Origin: Patella vulgata
Lineage: Eukaryota > Mollusca > Gastropoda > Patellidae
DNA: 64,000 nt
Reading direction: 5' to 3'
Assembly: GCF_932274485.2 (NCBI RefSeq)
Contig: NC_065879.2
Coordinates: forward strand, 34,404,436 to 34,468,435
Part shown: positions 36,163 through 47,146 of the stretch, piece by piece
How positions within the stretch are numbered: the stretch's first letter is position 1
Layout: each line of letters starts with the position of its first letter
Program-made: the position numbers and the translations under genes
Notes under the pieces: generated by a model
Seen by the model: only the letters and a program-made list of their open reading frames with translations
The model's database searches: none
Told to the model about the DNA's origin: nothing

Positions 36163-37529
36163 TTAATCCTACGGAACATCTTGATAATCGTCGATTGAGC
36201 ACGTTATACAATTCTGAAATCCGAAGAAATTCATATAATTATATTAATAATGGCCAATTCAAGACACCCAGCATGTATATTTCTGATGTAGACCTATATT
36301 TTTAAAATTCTATTTAGGCCTACTTTATTTACATACAAGTATTTTGATAGGCCTAGGTGGGTGCTTTGGCGAAATTTTGTTATCGGACCAGAATAGAGTT
36401 ATTTTTGTTTCTTTAAAATCAATAAGCCTTTTGAAACAGGAATTCGATGATGTTTTATTTGTTGAAGTTGACAAGATTACAAATGTTACATGTTTATGAT
36501 TTTATGTCAGTGAACTTTTCTATTATATTGTAAAGTGATTTTTTGTGTACTTTACAGCATAACAATAGTGATTTGATTTATATTGATAATATTTTGCATC
36601 AACGCGAACACAAGGACATCAAATAAGGAGATAGTAGTACATGAACGTTTATCGTAGAGAATATGTTTGCTTTAAAATAAAGTACTTGGTTCGACTCGCT
36701 TCATTAAAACATAAAACTCCCAACTTTCAGAAGTATCCCCTCGTCCCGCCATTATTATTCTAGAAATTGTAAAAATAAAAACAATGTCGCTAGCTTCACG
36801 AGTGGCATGTCAATAAATAAACCCCCACGTATAACCAATTATACTTTAACGAGTTTTGAATAACAATTATTATTGTTCTCCTAACAAGTAATTAGTCCTG
36901 CAAATAAGTGGACATTAACTCAAGATACTGTGAAAAGCACTTAAAACTGACCATTGGGACTTAGTGGTACTTTAAAGCCGCCTTCCTAACTTTATATCAA
37001 TCGAGCAGACAACAACCTGATACGTTGACAGTTCCTTAAAATATTCTTACATTATGCCCTGTGCGAGTCCCATGGGTTTTTTTCTAAAAAGGGAATCTGA
37101 TATTGGTCTAGTAAGATGTGTGTGCCTCTAGATTACACATAACCAAATGTAAGGTTATTATTCATTGCTTGAGAAAGATACTTGTAAAAGTATTGAAACG
37201 TTGCATGTAATAAACCAAAGAGTAGTAAATCCATACTTTGTGTTATTATGAATAGTATATCTCTTCTTCTAAATGTCATTTAAGGATATTTAAGGATAAA
37301 ATATGCCATACTTTAAGAGGCAATAACTATCCTATAAATAATTTCGCGGAAATTTATCTTTATCATAAAGAGACAGTATCGCCTTAGATTGGGAAATATA
37401 TCTCTGATTCAACAAGAAATATTATAAGCTTGATTTTTAAATTGTGTTTTATTCGAAATAAATCACCATGAATGTTCATAGAAATATAAAGTAAATAAAA
37501 TACATGTGCCTGTAGTGTGCCTCTAGCGT
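36163..37529. other. No feature seen
   Basis: Very AT-rich; no repeat or exon recognised. Confidence 0.55.
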
Positions 37530-37542
37530 AATAAATAGGCCT

Positions 37543-37898
37543 GGGGATCACGGTGGCTAAGTGGGTAAGACGCTGGCTCGCTAGCCTGGAGGTCGGGTGT
37601 TCGATCGCTGCATTGGCCGAGAAAGTTCATCCAGATTTTCCGGCGTGGTTTCCCCTTGTCAGTGATGCAGGACGGAGGGCCTGACAGCTGTCTAGTCGTT
37701 CGGATGGGACGAAAAACCGAGGTCCCGTTAACACATTGGCGTGCACGTAAAAGATCCCTTGGCAGTTGGAATTCGATATAAGAGTAGGCCGTAGCGCCGC
37801 TGCCCGGGCAAAATTTCCCTAAATAAAAGAAGCCCGTCTTCATTAGCCCAGTTTAGGAGCAGAACAGTAGGACGTTAAACCCCATTTCATTTCATTTC
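37543..37898 (+). repeat. SINE-B copy, full length, with target-site duplication
   Basis: 356 bp flanked by AATAAATAGGCCT (37530-37542; 37899-37911). The head reads GGGATCACGGTGGCTAAGTG (A box) and GGTGTTCGATCGCTGC (B box), a tRNA-like promoter. The tail is GGACGTTAAACCCC followed by ATTTC repeats. Best reference copy in the window. Confidence 0.92.
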
Positions 37899-37911
37899 AA
37901 TAAATAGGCCT

Positions 37912-39456
37912 ACATTTGAAAAAAATTGCAGGTAGATCCTATAAATCTAAGATATTTGGTTTTCACAGTCTGTCGTGTTCTGTGGGCATTATCATTCTTT
38001 ACTTGCACTTATTCAACTCTTAAATTCAGTAATTTGTAGGTTCTGTTGAAATTCATATTCGAGTATGTTTATTTAATTAGACATACAGAAGAGCACTCTG
38101 TATTTTTATAATTCATTTCCTTGCGTTTGGTCACAATACTTGCAATAAAAGCATACAGATGTATAGAAAATACATAATAATTTTTAAAAAAAATACAATA
38201 TGTGTTGATGTGATTGATTTACTACCCTCGAGGGCAAGAAGTCGATAAGATGTAGGTCGTTGAGATGTTTGTCAGTAGATGTTATTAAATAGTTGAATAT
38301 TATTTATTTAATGGAAAATGAAGGGTTGATTAACCTACATCGATAGCATCCAATTTTATACTCAACTCCCCCGACTATTCTTTTTCTTTATCAAATAACG
38401 CATTCCTGTATTCCTGTAGACTTCGTAGATATTCGTTCTTTTTTTAGCGACGTTATCCCAATATTTGTCATGATATGACTAAACAGCAAACAGCCATAGG
38501 TCACCAACTATATATTCGAGGCCATTAGGGTTAATATCATCTCACTGTCATCACATCTATTTTGTCAACCCAGTAAATTTTATTTCTTATTAAGAAATTG
38601 CACATAAACGGGTATTATGTAGGAGCTAAATCTGCCTATTGCAGGGTTTCTTTGTGCCTTAAATGTTATATAATTAGACATTAATTAGTTTACCAAGACC
38701 ATAATCAACTCTCGATGCCATCGGATGGTCTAGATTTAAATACGATTTACGGTTGGTGATTTAACGTAAAAATGAATAATCGAGTCTGTGTTTATTATCG
38801 TGAAAACGGTAGCTATGACAATCGAGGCTACACTACTGTAATTGTGTCGGCGATAACTCGAATCAGAGTGAAATTTGAATGAAATTTACAACATATTCCC
38901 TTTTCATTATCTATTTCTTAACTAATATAGCGAGAACTGCCAGCTCCTTTATCTAATCTTACATAACACCCCTTTAAATAGATCTACATTAATACACAAT
39001 ATTAAATGTTTATTAATACACGACATTTGCTGTTATGGTACTATAGGTTATCATTGGCTACCACGCATGCCAGACGGTCAGCCAATCAAACATATTAGCT
39101 CATGGATGTACGGGTTCATTTGGGGAAATTCAATTTACCCTTGTATTTGGAAGGTGTAGCCTGTGGTTACTAAGAAAAATAGAAGACAGACAAAATTTGT
39201 GGAACGTCTGGAGTGGTGATTTTGAAGTTTTCATATTATACTTTTTAAATGTAGTTACAGAGGAGAACGAATTTTCCCGAGGAGAGGAATTTACGTGTAC
39301 AGCTTTTACTGTTAATAGTAAGTGCAGGGGGACAGCATCACACAAACAAATACCATAAGACAAGCCTGCGGATAAGACACAAAATACACGGCCATTGCAA
39401 ACAGTAAAGAACAAACGTTTATATCAAATCTAGTGCATGGATCCGGGGGCAAGCCC
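37912..39456. other. No gene; holds one TTAA-MITE
   Basis: Apart from the MITE at 38609-38973 nothing is recognised. The 94-codon minus frame at 39130-39414 begins close to the inverted repeat and has no domain. Confidence 0.5.
38609..38973 (+). repeat. TTAA-MITE copy
   Basis: Contains GGAGCTAAATCTGCCTATTG, ATTAGACATTAATTAG, CAACTCTCGATGCCATC and GAACTGCCAGCTCC in family order. TTAA remains at the right (38974-38977). The left border is decayed. Confidence 0.75.
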
Positions 39457-40239
39457 TAATGTGTGGTATGACATGCCATCCCGTAGGATTTGTATGCTAA
39501 AATTGATTTCTTTGTTGTTTTGGATTGATGTTGGACCAAGCTATCTAAAAATGTCGGGATTCAAATTTTCTGATCCCTTGACCCCTCTGGGAGGGGCATT
39601 TTTGAAATCAGGATCCCTCTGACCAAGGCCATGGCTATCACCGCCAATAATGGTTGAATTTTCATGATCTGAAGTTCATTCTGGTGTTTTTCATGATGCC
39701 GATGCCATCTATGATACACTTAAAGCGAATGAAAGTAGTCTTCATTGACTCCCGGTAGGAAATACCAATTTCCGGCGTCAAATTCGGATCGAATTCAGCC
39801 AATGGACCCCATTCTAGGGTTAAAATTTTTCGACCCTTGACCCTTTTGGGAAGGGTCTTTTAGAAATCCGGACCCCTCTGACCGAGTCCATGGCTATCTC
39901 TGCCAACAATGGTTGGATTTTCATAATCTTAAGTTCATTCTGGGGTTTTGTCATTATGCCGACCCCATCAATAATACACTTAAAGCAAATGGGAGTAGTT
40001 TTCATTGAATTCTGGTGGGGAATACCAGTTTCCGGTGTCTCAGCCTACCACTTTTTGTGGCTTTTGAAGCATGGTAAAATGATTCATGTTGTCACTTTTG
40101 GGTGACTGGAATATTCTGTCTTGAATCTCATGACCCAGTTTGTAACAAGTAAACAAGTTTAATATCAAAAAGAAAAGGAAGTCGCCTGAAATGAAACAAA
40201 AAGACCCTATCTTGGAAATAAATACAATGCAGTCAGCAC

Positions 40240-40540
40240 CAGAGAAGTCCAATCAGACCTTTAGACTTCCAATGACACGCACTCGCTTGATCACATCTAT
40301 CTCTAGATCTTTGTATTTTGCGGCCTTCTCAGTTACTAACTTGAGATGACTGCGAATACCGAGACGACCCCGAGAGACAAGGTCCATGAGAATTGTGAGG
40401 GCATCGGCGTCACGTGACCAAACACGTGCTTCCCGCCAGTAACTCTCAGCTACAGATACAAGATCCGAGAGTTTCTCAATGATGGGAACCGTGTGTGGCC
40501 TAGCCCTTGCTGTATCAAACAGGCTAGCATATGCTGTTGA
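40240..40540 (-). pseudogene. Broken copy of the same coding family (left arm)
   Basis: The minus strand reads SLFDTARARPHTVPIIEKL, then DADALTILMDLVSRGRLG and EIDVIKRVRVIGSLKV, clearly related to the right-arm copy but diverged, and it ends early. The two copies are head to head around 40550. DADALTILMDLVSRGRLG looks closer to the intact family than the right-arm version. Confidence 0.55.
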
Positions 40541-40559
40541 AGGAGCAATGGCTTAACCA

Positions 40560-41277
40560 GTGTCATATGCTAGCCTGGTTGATACAGCACAGGCTACACC
40601 ACCCAAAGTTTACATCATTGATGCTATGGCTGTATTTCAGAGTATGAAGAAAACATCAAACATGCATTTACCAAGCGAATCGACTCCATGCTGGTTGAAT
40701 ACAGTTAAGGACGCACAGTATTTGGTCTTACATGCACAGGATGACACACCCATGCCTCACCAAGTCCTTGCATTTGTAGCTTATAGTGATGTCCTCAAAA
40801 TTATCCTAGACCTTGTATCCTGGGGTCGTCTCAGGGTTTTAACTGCGATGGCCGCAAAAGACAGAGACATACATGTGATCAGTCGACTACGTGTCATTGG
40901 AAGTCACAAGTGGCAAGGCTTGATTGGATTTCACAACCTCCCCGGTGCTGACTAAGGAGGTAAGTTTGTGAGCACTACAAAGAAAATATGGGTTTGTGCA
41001 TACCTCTTAAGCTTGATGGTGACGACCCTGTAATCAACTGTTTTAAGAACTTTTCGAAGGCGTGATAATTAGTGAATTGGTGAATTACACCTCCGTACGC
41101 GACAAGTCATACGTGACCAGATCCCCGAACCTTCCTGCCATTGAACAAACTGGTTGGCAGTTGGATAAAGGCATGTATGTTCATGTGCAGAATCTTACTC
41201 TGTCTGACCCTCGTGTTTTAACTAAACTAACAGAACGTGGTTGTAAAACAGGGGCGGTGCATGCAGTTTCCAAATAA
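40560..41277 (+). pseudogene. Broken copy of a multicopy invertebrate coding family (right arm)
   Basis: An open stretch 40560-40955 (131 codons; VYIIDAMAVFQSMKK, LVSWGRLRVLTAMAAKD, VIGSHKWQGLIGFHNLPGAD) and a second one at 41062-41277 (NYTSVRDKSYVTRSPNLPAI). The GFHNLPGAD block, preceded by a DxxxL...GRLR segment, is the style of a large uncharacterised family found in many copies in mollusc and cnidarian genomes, often described as PIN/flap-nuclease-like. That assignment is from memory. The copy is broken by a stop and loss of frame and has no visible promoter. Confidence 0.55.
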
Positions 41278-41690
41278 TGGTCGACCTTGTACATCTAGGT
41301 GCAAGGATTTTGATAAGGGGCATACCAGTATGATCAGGGATGTGCAAGGGGATGAGGGTGATGTATCGCTGATGTAGTGGACTACGTTGTATTTATTTCC
41401 AAGATAGGAATTTCGTTGTTTTCGTTTCTGGCGACTTCTGGCTTGTTATGATTTCTTTTTTTTTTGATAAACTGGTTTACTTGTCACAAACGTCAAATTT
41501 GTGTTAAATCTCATGACAGAACATTCCGATGACCCAAAAGTGACTGCATAAAACATTTACCATGCTTCGGAAGGCACAAAAAATGGTACTGCGTGATAGA
41601 TTTCTCTAAGCTGAAATCAATCGACGTTTGATACCGGAAATTGGTATTTCCAACCGAAAGTCAATAAAAATTCGCTTTAAGTGTGTCATA

Positions 41691-42419
41691 AAAATCCAAA
41701 GATTATTGACTGAAATCAATCCGAGTTTGACTCAGGAAATTGGTATTTCCCACCAGAAGTCAATAGAAACTACTTCCATTCGCTTTAAGTGTACCATAGA
41801 TGGGGTCGGCATGATGCCCCCCACCCCACCAGAATAAACTTCAGATCATGAAAATCCAACCATTTTTGGCGGAGATAGCCATGTCCTCGTTCAGAGGGGT
41901 CCCGATTTCAAAAATGAGAGAGAGAGAGAAATGGGGTTTAACTCCACTCGACACAAACTAGGTCATTTCGGGACTAACATATGGTTTAATTTTCTTTCAA
42001 TAATTCGCTTGCGCGTAGGGGTCTTTAGCAGTGGGAGGATGAAAAAATCCAGAATGGACATCAGATCATGAAAATCCAAAGATTATTGGCTGAAATCAAT
42101 CCGAGTTTCACACTGGAAATTGGTATTCCCCACCGGAAGTCAACGAAAACTACTTCCAATCGCATTAAGTGTATCATAGATGGGGTCGGCATGATGCCCC
42201 CCACCCCACCAGAATAAACTTCAGATCATGAAAATCCAACCATTTTTGGCGGAGATAGCCATGTCCTCGTTCAGAGGGGTCCCGATTTCAAAAATGAGAG
42301 AGAGAGAGAAATGGGGTTTAACTCCACTCGACACAAACTAGGTCATTTCGGGACTAACATATGGTTTAATTTTCTTTCAATAATTCGCTTGCGCGTAGGG
42401 GTCTTTAGCAGTGGGAGGA
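41691..42419 (+). repeat. Tandem duplication, period 380 bp
   Basis: 41691-42039 and 42071-42419 align with a constant 380-bp offset. The first ~110 bp differ at roughly ten positions, while about 239 bp (41801-42039 vs 42181-42419) look identical. The identical part includes the 3' half of SINE-A. Confidence 0.85.
41917..42039 (-). repeat. SINE-A partial copy made by tandem duplication
   Basis: Identical by eye to 42297-42419 and at the same place in the surrounding repeat. It stops abruptly inside the SINE (GTGGGAGGA). It is therefore a duplicate of part of the neighbouring SINE and not a separate insertion. Confidence 0.85.
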
Positions 42420-42558
42420 CCCGGAGAAAACACACGATTTTGGACAGGCGACCCTACTCCTTGTCACGTACAACCGGGGATTCGAAACCACGCCAGTTGA
42501 TTCAATGACAGGTCTTATGATACAGCGCGCACGTGCTAACCATTCGGCCATCCAACCC
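42297..42558 (-). repeat. SINE-A copy, nearly full length, with target-site duplication
   Basis: Flanked by the 16-bp direct repeat CCCGATTTCAAAAATG (42281-42296; 42559-42574), the hallmark of LINE-driven insertion. Retains the B box (reverse reading GGTTTCGAATCC) and head. Inserted in the right arm of the large inverted repeat at 39.4-42.7 kb. Confidence 0.9.
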
Positions 42559-43154
42559 CCCGATTTCAAAAATGCCCCTCCCAGAGAGGTTAAGGGGTCG
42601 GAAAATTTGAACCCGATATTTTTGTATAGCGTGGTCCCTAATAAACTCAAAACAACAAAAAAATCAATTTTAGCATACAAATCCTACGGGAGCTGTTTTG
42701 ATGACATATCATACCACACTATAACCGACCATTGTACTGTTCGGTCCCGGGTCTGTAATCACACAGGCTTCACACAAAATAAAAACAAACTTAGAAAAAC
42801 TTAGCAATTGAATACAAGAAAGACGCAAGAGAAATAATGTGATCGGCTTTGACAGTGATCCTCAGTGGAATGACGTTTTCTGACGGCGATAGTCTTCCTA
42901 ATGACGTCATAAGTTAGAACATCAAAATATGTTGACACTAATAATAGTAATAAGGGTAATAATTCGGATATGATTTCAAAAAACTATAAATTGGTTAAAA
43001 TAAATAATGTGCAGTGAGTAAACATGTACATATCATAATAGACTCTACTACAACGTGATCTCGAAAATGGATTTCAAACGAATGGAGTCGTAAATGTTTC
43101 TGCTTTTGCAACAATACAGAATAATTATGCAATTACCTTGGGATTCATGCTTAA

Positions 43155-43232
43155 AGATACATTATGGGAGATTCGATAAAGAGTTGGCAGTTCTCACTAT
43201 AATAGTTAAAAACTACTGATTTAAACCATAAA
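43155..43232 (-). repeat. TTAA-MITE end fragment
   Basis: TTAA (43151-43154), AGATACATTATGGGAGATTC, AAAGAGTTGGCAGTTCTCAC: the reversed right end of the family, about 78 bp. Confidence 0.7.
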
Positions 43233-44218
43233 TAATAAACCCATAAAAGCACTAATATTATAAGGACACATCTAATAGCTGTACATACAAATGCACATGT
43301 AGATAACCAGGTTCAAAGGGTTCGCAGATGTGGAGTTCAAATTGGTTCAATGTATCTAAATAAATATTTTACATATATAAATTATGGTCTTAATATTGAG
43401 CACTTTGTCATATTCAATAACAGATACTGTAACAATATAAGTAGTGATAACACAATATATAAATTAAACAGGGGCATAAATTAAACAGGAACTAAACTAC
43501 CCCAGGAAACAATAACATAATTATTGAAATAAAATTAAACGTTTCATCACATCAATACCTTGACTAAGTTTGATAATGAGCATTTTCAGCTCTGGGTAAG
43601 CAGAGCGATAAACATTTTGATTGTAATTGATTGATAAAGTCTGATTTCTGAAATAGATATTATAGGTAAAATTAATTATATTTATGATATGTTCGTTAAA
43701 AAAGTATTAACATTAGTGTTACTTTGCTCTTATTTGATTTCCTTTATTTTGTTAATGTAGAATGGTAATGAACTGCTCTTTTCATTTTCTTTGTTTTATT
43801 TGTTTCGTTTTTTGTTTGTTTTTTTTTCTTTAATAATGATATCAAAAAAGACGAGTAGGAGATTTATTTATCACCCAATCCCTTCTTACATGCACAAATA
43901 GATAAATATAATTCTTTGCTATAGATTTCACTTTTACTGAACATTACGGCGTAGTGATACATCATTTTTTGACAGCAATTCAACCATTGCAAAGTCCTTT
44001 ATATTGACCCAGTGTTTCCATCAAGGTCAATTGAATAACAATAGTTCATTTTTAATTAAAAAAAAAGTTATTTGTAATAAGAAATGAGCCGTTCTTTGAA
44101 AATAAAAAAAAAGTAGTTCCTATTCAACTGACCAATCAAATTCATGTAAAGCGATATCTCCTAAGGAGATATCTCAGTAGATTATGAAATTTATCACACA
44201 AGCGATATCTACTGTAGA

Positions 44219-44312
44219 ATGTATTATTGGGTGATAAAACCTCTTTATCACATAGTACACATAGTATCAATTTTGTGAGAATTATTAAATCTTTTCCATA
44301 TGTCACTAAAAT
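44219..44312 (-). repeat. Dispersed repeat, shared with DAW1 intron 9
   Basis: In reverse this reads GAAAAGATTTAATAATTCTC, then ACTATGTGATAAAGAGGT, matching 54199-54265 on the plus strand. The nearby GCGATATCTCCTAAGGAGATATCTC (44150-44174) is a small palindrome of the same element. TTATCACCCAAT near 43868 and its reverse at 44226 may mark its ends. Confidence 0.6.
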
Positions 44313-44365
44313 GTTTCTGGATAACAATTTAATGGGTTTTTTTAGATGTCACATATGAATGCAAA

Positions 44366-44476
44366 AATGAAATGAAATTGGGTTTAACGTCCTAGTGTTC
44401 TGCTCCGACTGGGCAAATGAAGACGGGCATCCACCATACAGCGTGCTATGAGGAAACTTTTGCCCGGGCAGTTTTA
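44366..44476 (-). repeat. SINE-B 3' fragment
   Basis: AAATGAAATTGGGTTTAACG, GTCCTAGTGTTCTGCTCC, AAGACGGGCATCCACCATAC and CCCGGGCAG in the reversed order of the SINE-B 3' end. Confidence 0.8.
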
Positions 44477-45386
44477 ATTCATTCATATCATTAATTTGAG
44501 TCGTATTGTGCCGTATTTGATATGGTCTCATTATTGGTTATGTCAGTGCCATTATTAAGCTCATTGTAAATATGTTAATTAGGTCGCTATTTTCAGTTAC
44601 TTCTTATCAATATCCATGTTCTTGCAATAAAACTAATTCCCGTTCCATTGTTTAAATATAATTATTATGTACATGTATATAATAATTATAATTCTCGATA
44701 TTTACATATTTCTTTGTTTATTTCAGAGTTTATCTTTATCCGCATTATTATCATCATATTGTGTAATTTGATATACCTGTTAATAAAATCTTACTACCTG
44801 GTGTTTTCGTCATTTAGAAACTTTGCTACACACAGATAAGACGGTTTCCACCTGCACTCTTTGGGATTAACAATTTGTGCACGGGATGTCGGTTTTTCGA
44901 TGGCTGGGACATTTTGGGTTGAGAGCCACAGAACTTGTTTTCAGATTTTGATGTGGTGGTGCACCTTTCTAGATTATTTAAACACACCATTTTATGAAAA
45001 TCGCTTTGACAACACTGACAACAGGTATAAATATTCACACAACACGTATAAAAGATTGGTTAGCCTGGCGCATTCACTTGATAGGAAGGAATGGGCTTAT
45101 ATTTCTCATGTAACGTTTCCTAAGACAGTCGGGGTTCTCCCAGGCTATAGCCACCCTGACACATGCACGCGAGGAGTGTGTGAAGGGTTGGCGTGCGTGC
45201 CATGTCGTACAGAAAAATTTCAAAATTTCGGCACGCATCGATGTTCGTGCCATGTGCGTGCCACTTGCTTGAACCATGCGTGAACACTGCGAACTCGACG
45301 CGAACACTGCGTATCAATATGTGTGATTGCGTTCATGGTAATCTGCTACCAGCGGCGGACATGAACAATGCGCGAACAATACTTAA

Positions 45387-45752
45387 ACATACATTATGCA
45401 AGAGTTAAATCTGCCTGTTGCAGGTCTTTCTTAATAGACCTTTAATTTATTTATTGGACATTAATTAACTTATCCAGACAATAATCAACTCTCGATGCCA
45501 ACGCTAGCCTGCTATATTTACTGGATTAGGATCCCATATGCTGCTCAACTTTCATTCATGATTTAATCATGAAATGGATAATCGAGACTATGTTGGGGTT
45601 TTTTTTGACCGACAATCTCTAAAATCTCGGTTCAGAGTGGATCAATTTGACTGAAATCTTCAGCAAATTCCCTTTACATTATCTAGTTTTTTAACTATTA
45701 TAATGAATAGTGAAAACTGTCAGCTCTTTATCTAATCTCCCATAATGTATCT
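45387..45752 (+). repeat. TTAA-MITE copy, complete
   Basis: 366 bp between two TTAA sites (45383-45386; 45753-45756). Inverted ends: ACATACATTATGCAAGAG at the left, and AGATACATTATGGGAGATTA when the right end is reversed. Non-coding. A TTAA target is typical of piggyBac and Kolobok elements; which family supplied the transposase is not known. Confidence 0.85.
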
Positions 45753-45917
45753 TTAACTTATGCGTCAACAAGTAGTGTCATTGCCCCCCACTGCTTACCA
45801 TGCAATGCGGCCCATTTCTGGCCGCGCATTGCGTACACAGGGCGCAAACACGGCTACCACCAAAATGACACGCCTTGACGCGACGCACAGCATTGCGGTG
45901 ACAAAAGTCATGCATAA

Positions 45918-45953
45918 AAGTAGGACGTTAAACCCCATTTCATTTCATTTCTA
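45918..45953 (+). repeat. SINE-B 3' tail fragment
   Basis: Only AAGTAGGACGTTAAACCCC and the ATTTC repeats, about 36 bp; the rest of the SINE is absent. Confidence 0.6.
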
Positions 45954-46604
45954 TATCCGCGAGCCCTTTACCGGACAGAACAGACCAAAACTAGCTATTC
46001 CACAGACAATTATCTATTTAATACCAGGCTACAGTATACATTTCCGATGACATCTGTATTATTACTGTTATTATTGTAGGTATATATTTATAATAAAGGC
46101 TAATGACAATCCGTACTCTCATCTACCGTTAATGTACCGTTAAATGTACCGTTAAATAATGATGGAAAATTTCTAGAGAGGGGTATCAGGTTCAAATACA
46201 ATCTAGTAAAAAGTAGAAAAATAAAAATAAAAGGGGAAATTTTTTATCTAAAAGGGATATTTCCGCAGAGGAAATCTTTAAATAAGAAGATAAACCCAAA
46301 AATAATCAGGAATATTTTAGTTAAGATGAAATTCCTTAGATATTAATTAGGTCATCTGTAGTACAATCTTAAATCTTTGATGATATTTGAAATTGGATAT
46401 ATGTAGAATATGCATATCTATAACCCTTGCAATACTTTGAGCGCTATTAACAAAACAAAAAAAAACCCCAAAAAACAAAAACAAATATCAAACGCTCTGT
46501 GTCGGTGATTAGTAAGATCCTGAATATCAGTAAGAAATCACAACTACGCTACCGACATTATCGCGTAAAGATATGGAACGGAAATGAGAATCAACATACT
46601 ATTT

Positions 46605-46607
<3 letters not shown>

Positions 46608-46653
<46 letters not shown>

Positions 46654-46897
46654 GGGGTTTAACGTCCACTCGATACAAACTAGGTCATTTTGGGACTAAC
46701 ATATGGTTTAATTTTATTTCAATCATTCGCTTGCGCGTAGGGGTCTTTAGCAGTGAAAGGAAACCGGAGAAAACCCACGAGGTTGGACAGGCGACCCTAC
46801 TCCTTGTCACGTACAACCGGGGAATCGAAACCCCGCCAGTTGACTCAATGACAGACCGTATGATACAGCGCGCTCGTGCATTCGGCCATCCAACCCC
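46608..46897 (-). repeat. SINE-A copy, full length, with target-site duplication
   Basis: Flanked by CATACTATTTTGG (46595-46607; 46898-46910). A (GA)n tail of about 40 bp is at the left, and the tRNA-like head with GAATCGAAACCCCG is at the right. It lies directly beside a fragment of the 333-bp repeat element (46911-47144). Confidence 0.9.
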
Positions 46898-46910
46898 CAT
46901 ACTATTTTGG

Positions 46911-47144
46911 TGTAACATGTACGAAAAAATCGCGTTTTTAGCTTGTGGACACTCTAGTCAGAATTTTATCTGATTTTGATGATGCTTAAAAAATGTTTAT
47001 ATCCCAAAGATCTCGGCACCTTTCGATACTGGTGCATATCGGATCGTAACAACCTGGATTATGGCTCCTGATTGCACGAAACATCGTTTTTTGGGTTGGT
47101 TTTTTTTGGCTTGTTCCCTGTCCATATCTTCCAAAATGTGGGCG
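46911..47144 (-). repeat. Fragment of the 333-bp-unit TIR element
   Basis: In reverse it has the same end (CGCCCACATTTTGGAAG), the same following blocks (GAACAAGCC, CAATCAGGAGCCATAATCC, GAGATCTTTGGGATATAAAC) and GTCCACAAGCTAAAAACGCG. TA follows at 47145-47146. Its other end meets the SINE-A at 46608-46897. Confidence 0.75.
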
Positions 47145-47146
47145 TA

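Larger units (their letters stand above)
39457..42720. repeat. Large imperfect inverted repeat (fold-back locus)
   Basis: The left arm is about 39457-40540, the right arm about 40564-42720, and the centre lies near 40550. Innermost arms: 40499-40534 (ends GGCTAGCATATG) and 40564-40597 (CATATGCTAGCC). Outermost arms: GTAGGATTTGTATGCTAAAA at about 39482 and its reverse at about 42670. The right arm is longer because of a SINE-A, a 380-bp tandem duplication and an extra coding fragment (41.0-41.3 kb). Repeat units with TTCATGATCTGAAGTTCATT occur in both arms. Confidence 0.8.
42721..44365. other. No gene; holds a MITE end and a dispersed repeat
   Basis: AT-rich, with the MITE fragment at 43.2 kb and the palindromic repeat at 43.9-44.3 kb. 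Confidence 0.5.
44477..46594. other. No gene; GC-richer block around a TTAA-MITE
   Basis: 45120-45370 and 45770-45920 are GC-richer than the surroundings and carry CGTGCCATG / GCATTGCG-type motifs; they flank the TTAA-MITE and may be halves of an older element. The 140-codon plus frame at 44861-45283 has no recognisable domain. Confidence 0.45.

Noticed and set aside
40040-40252. Open frames within the left arm of the inverted repeat
   Set aside because: They lie in non-coding repeat units that also occur in the right arm, without conserved protein sequence.
44861-45283. 140-codon plus-strand open frame
   Set aside because: No domain, no splice context, and it runs through a GC-rich block with repeat-like motifs.
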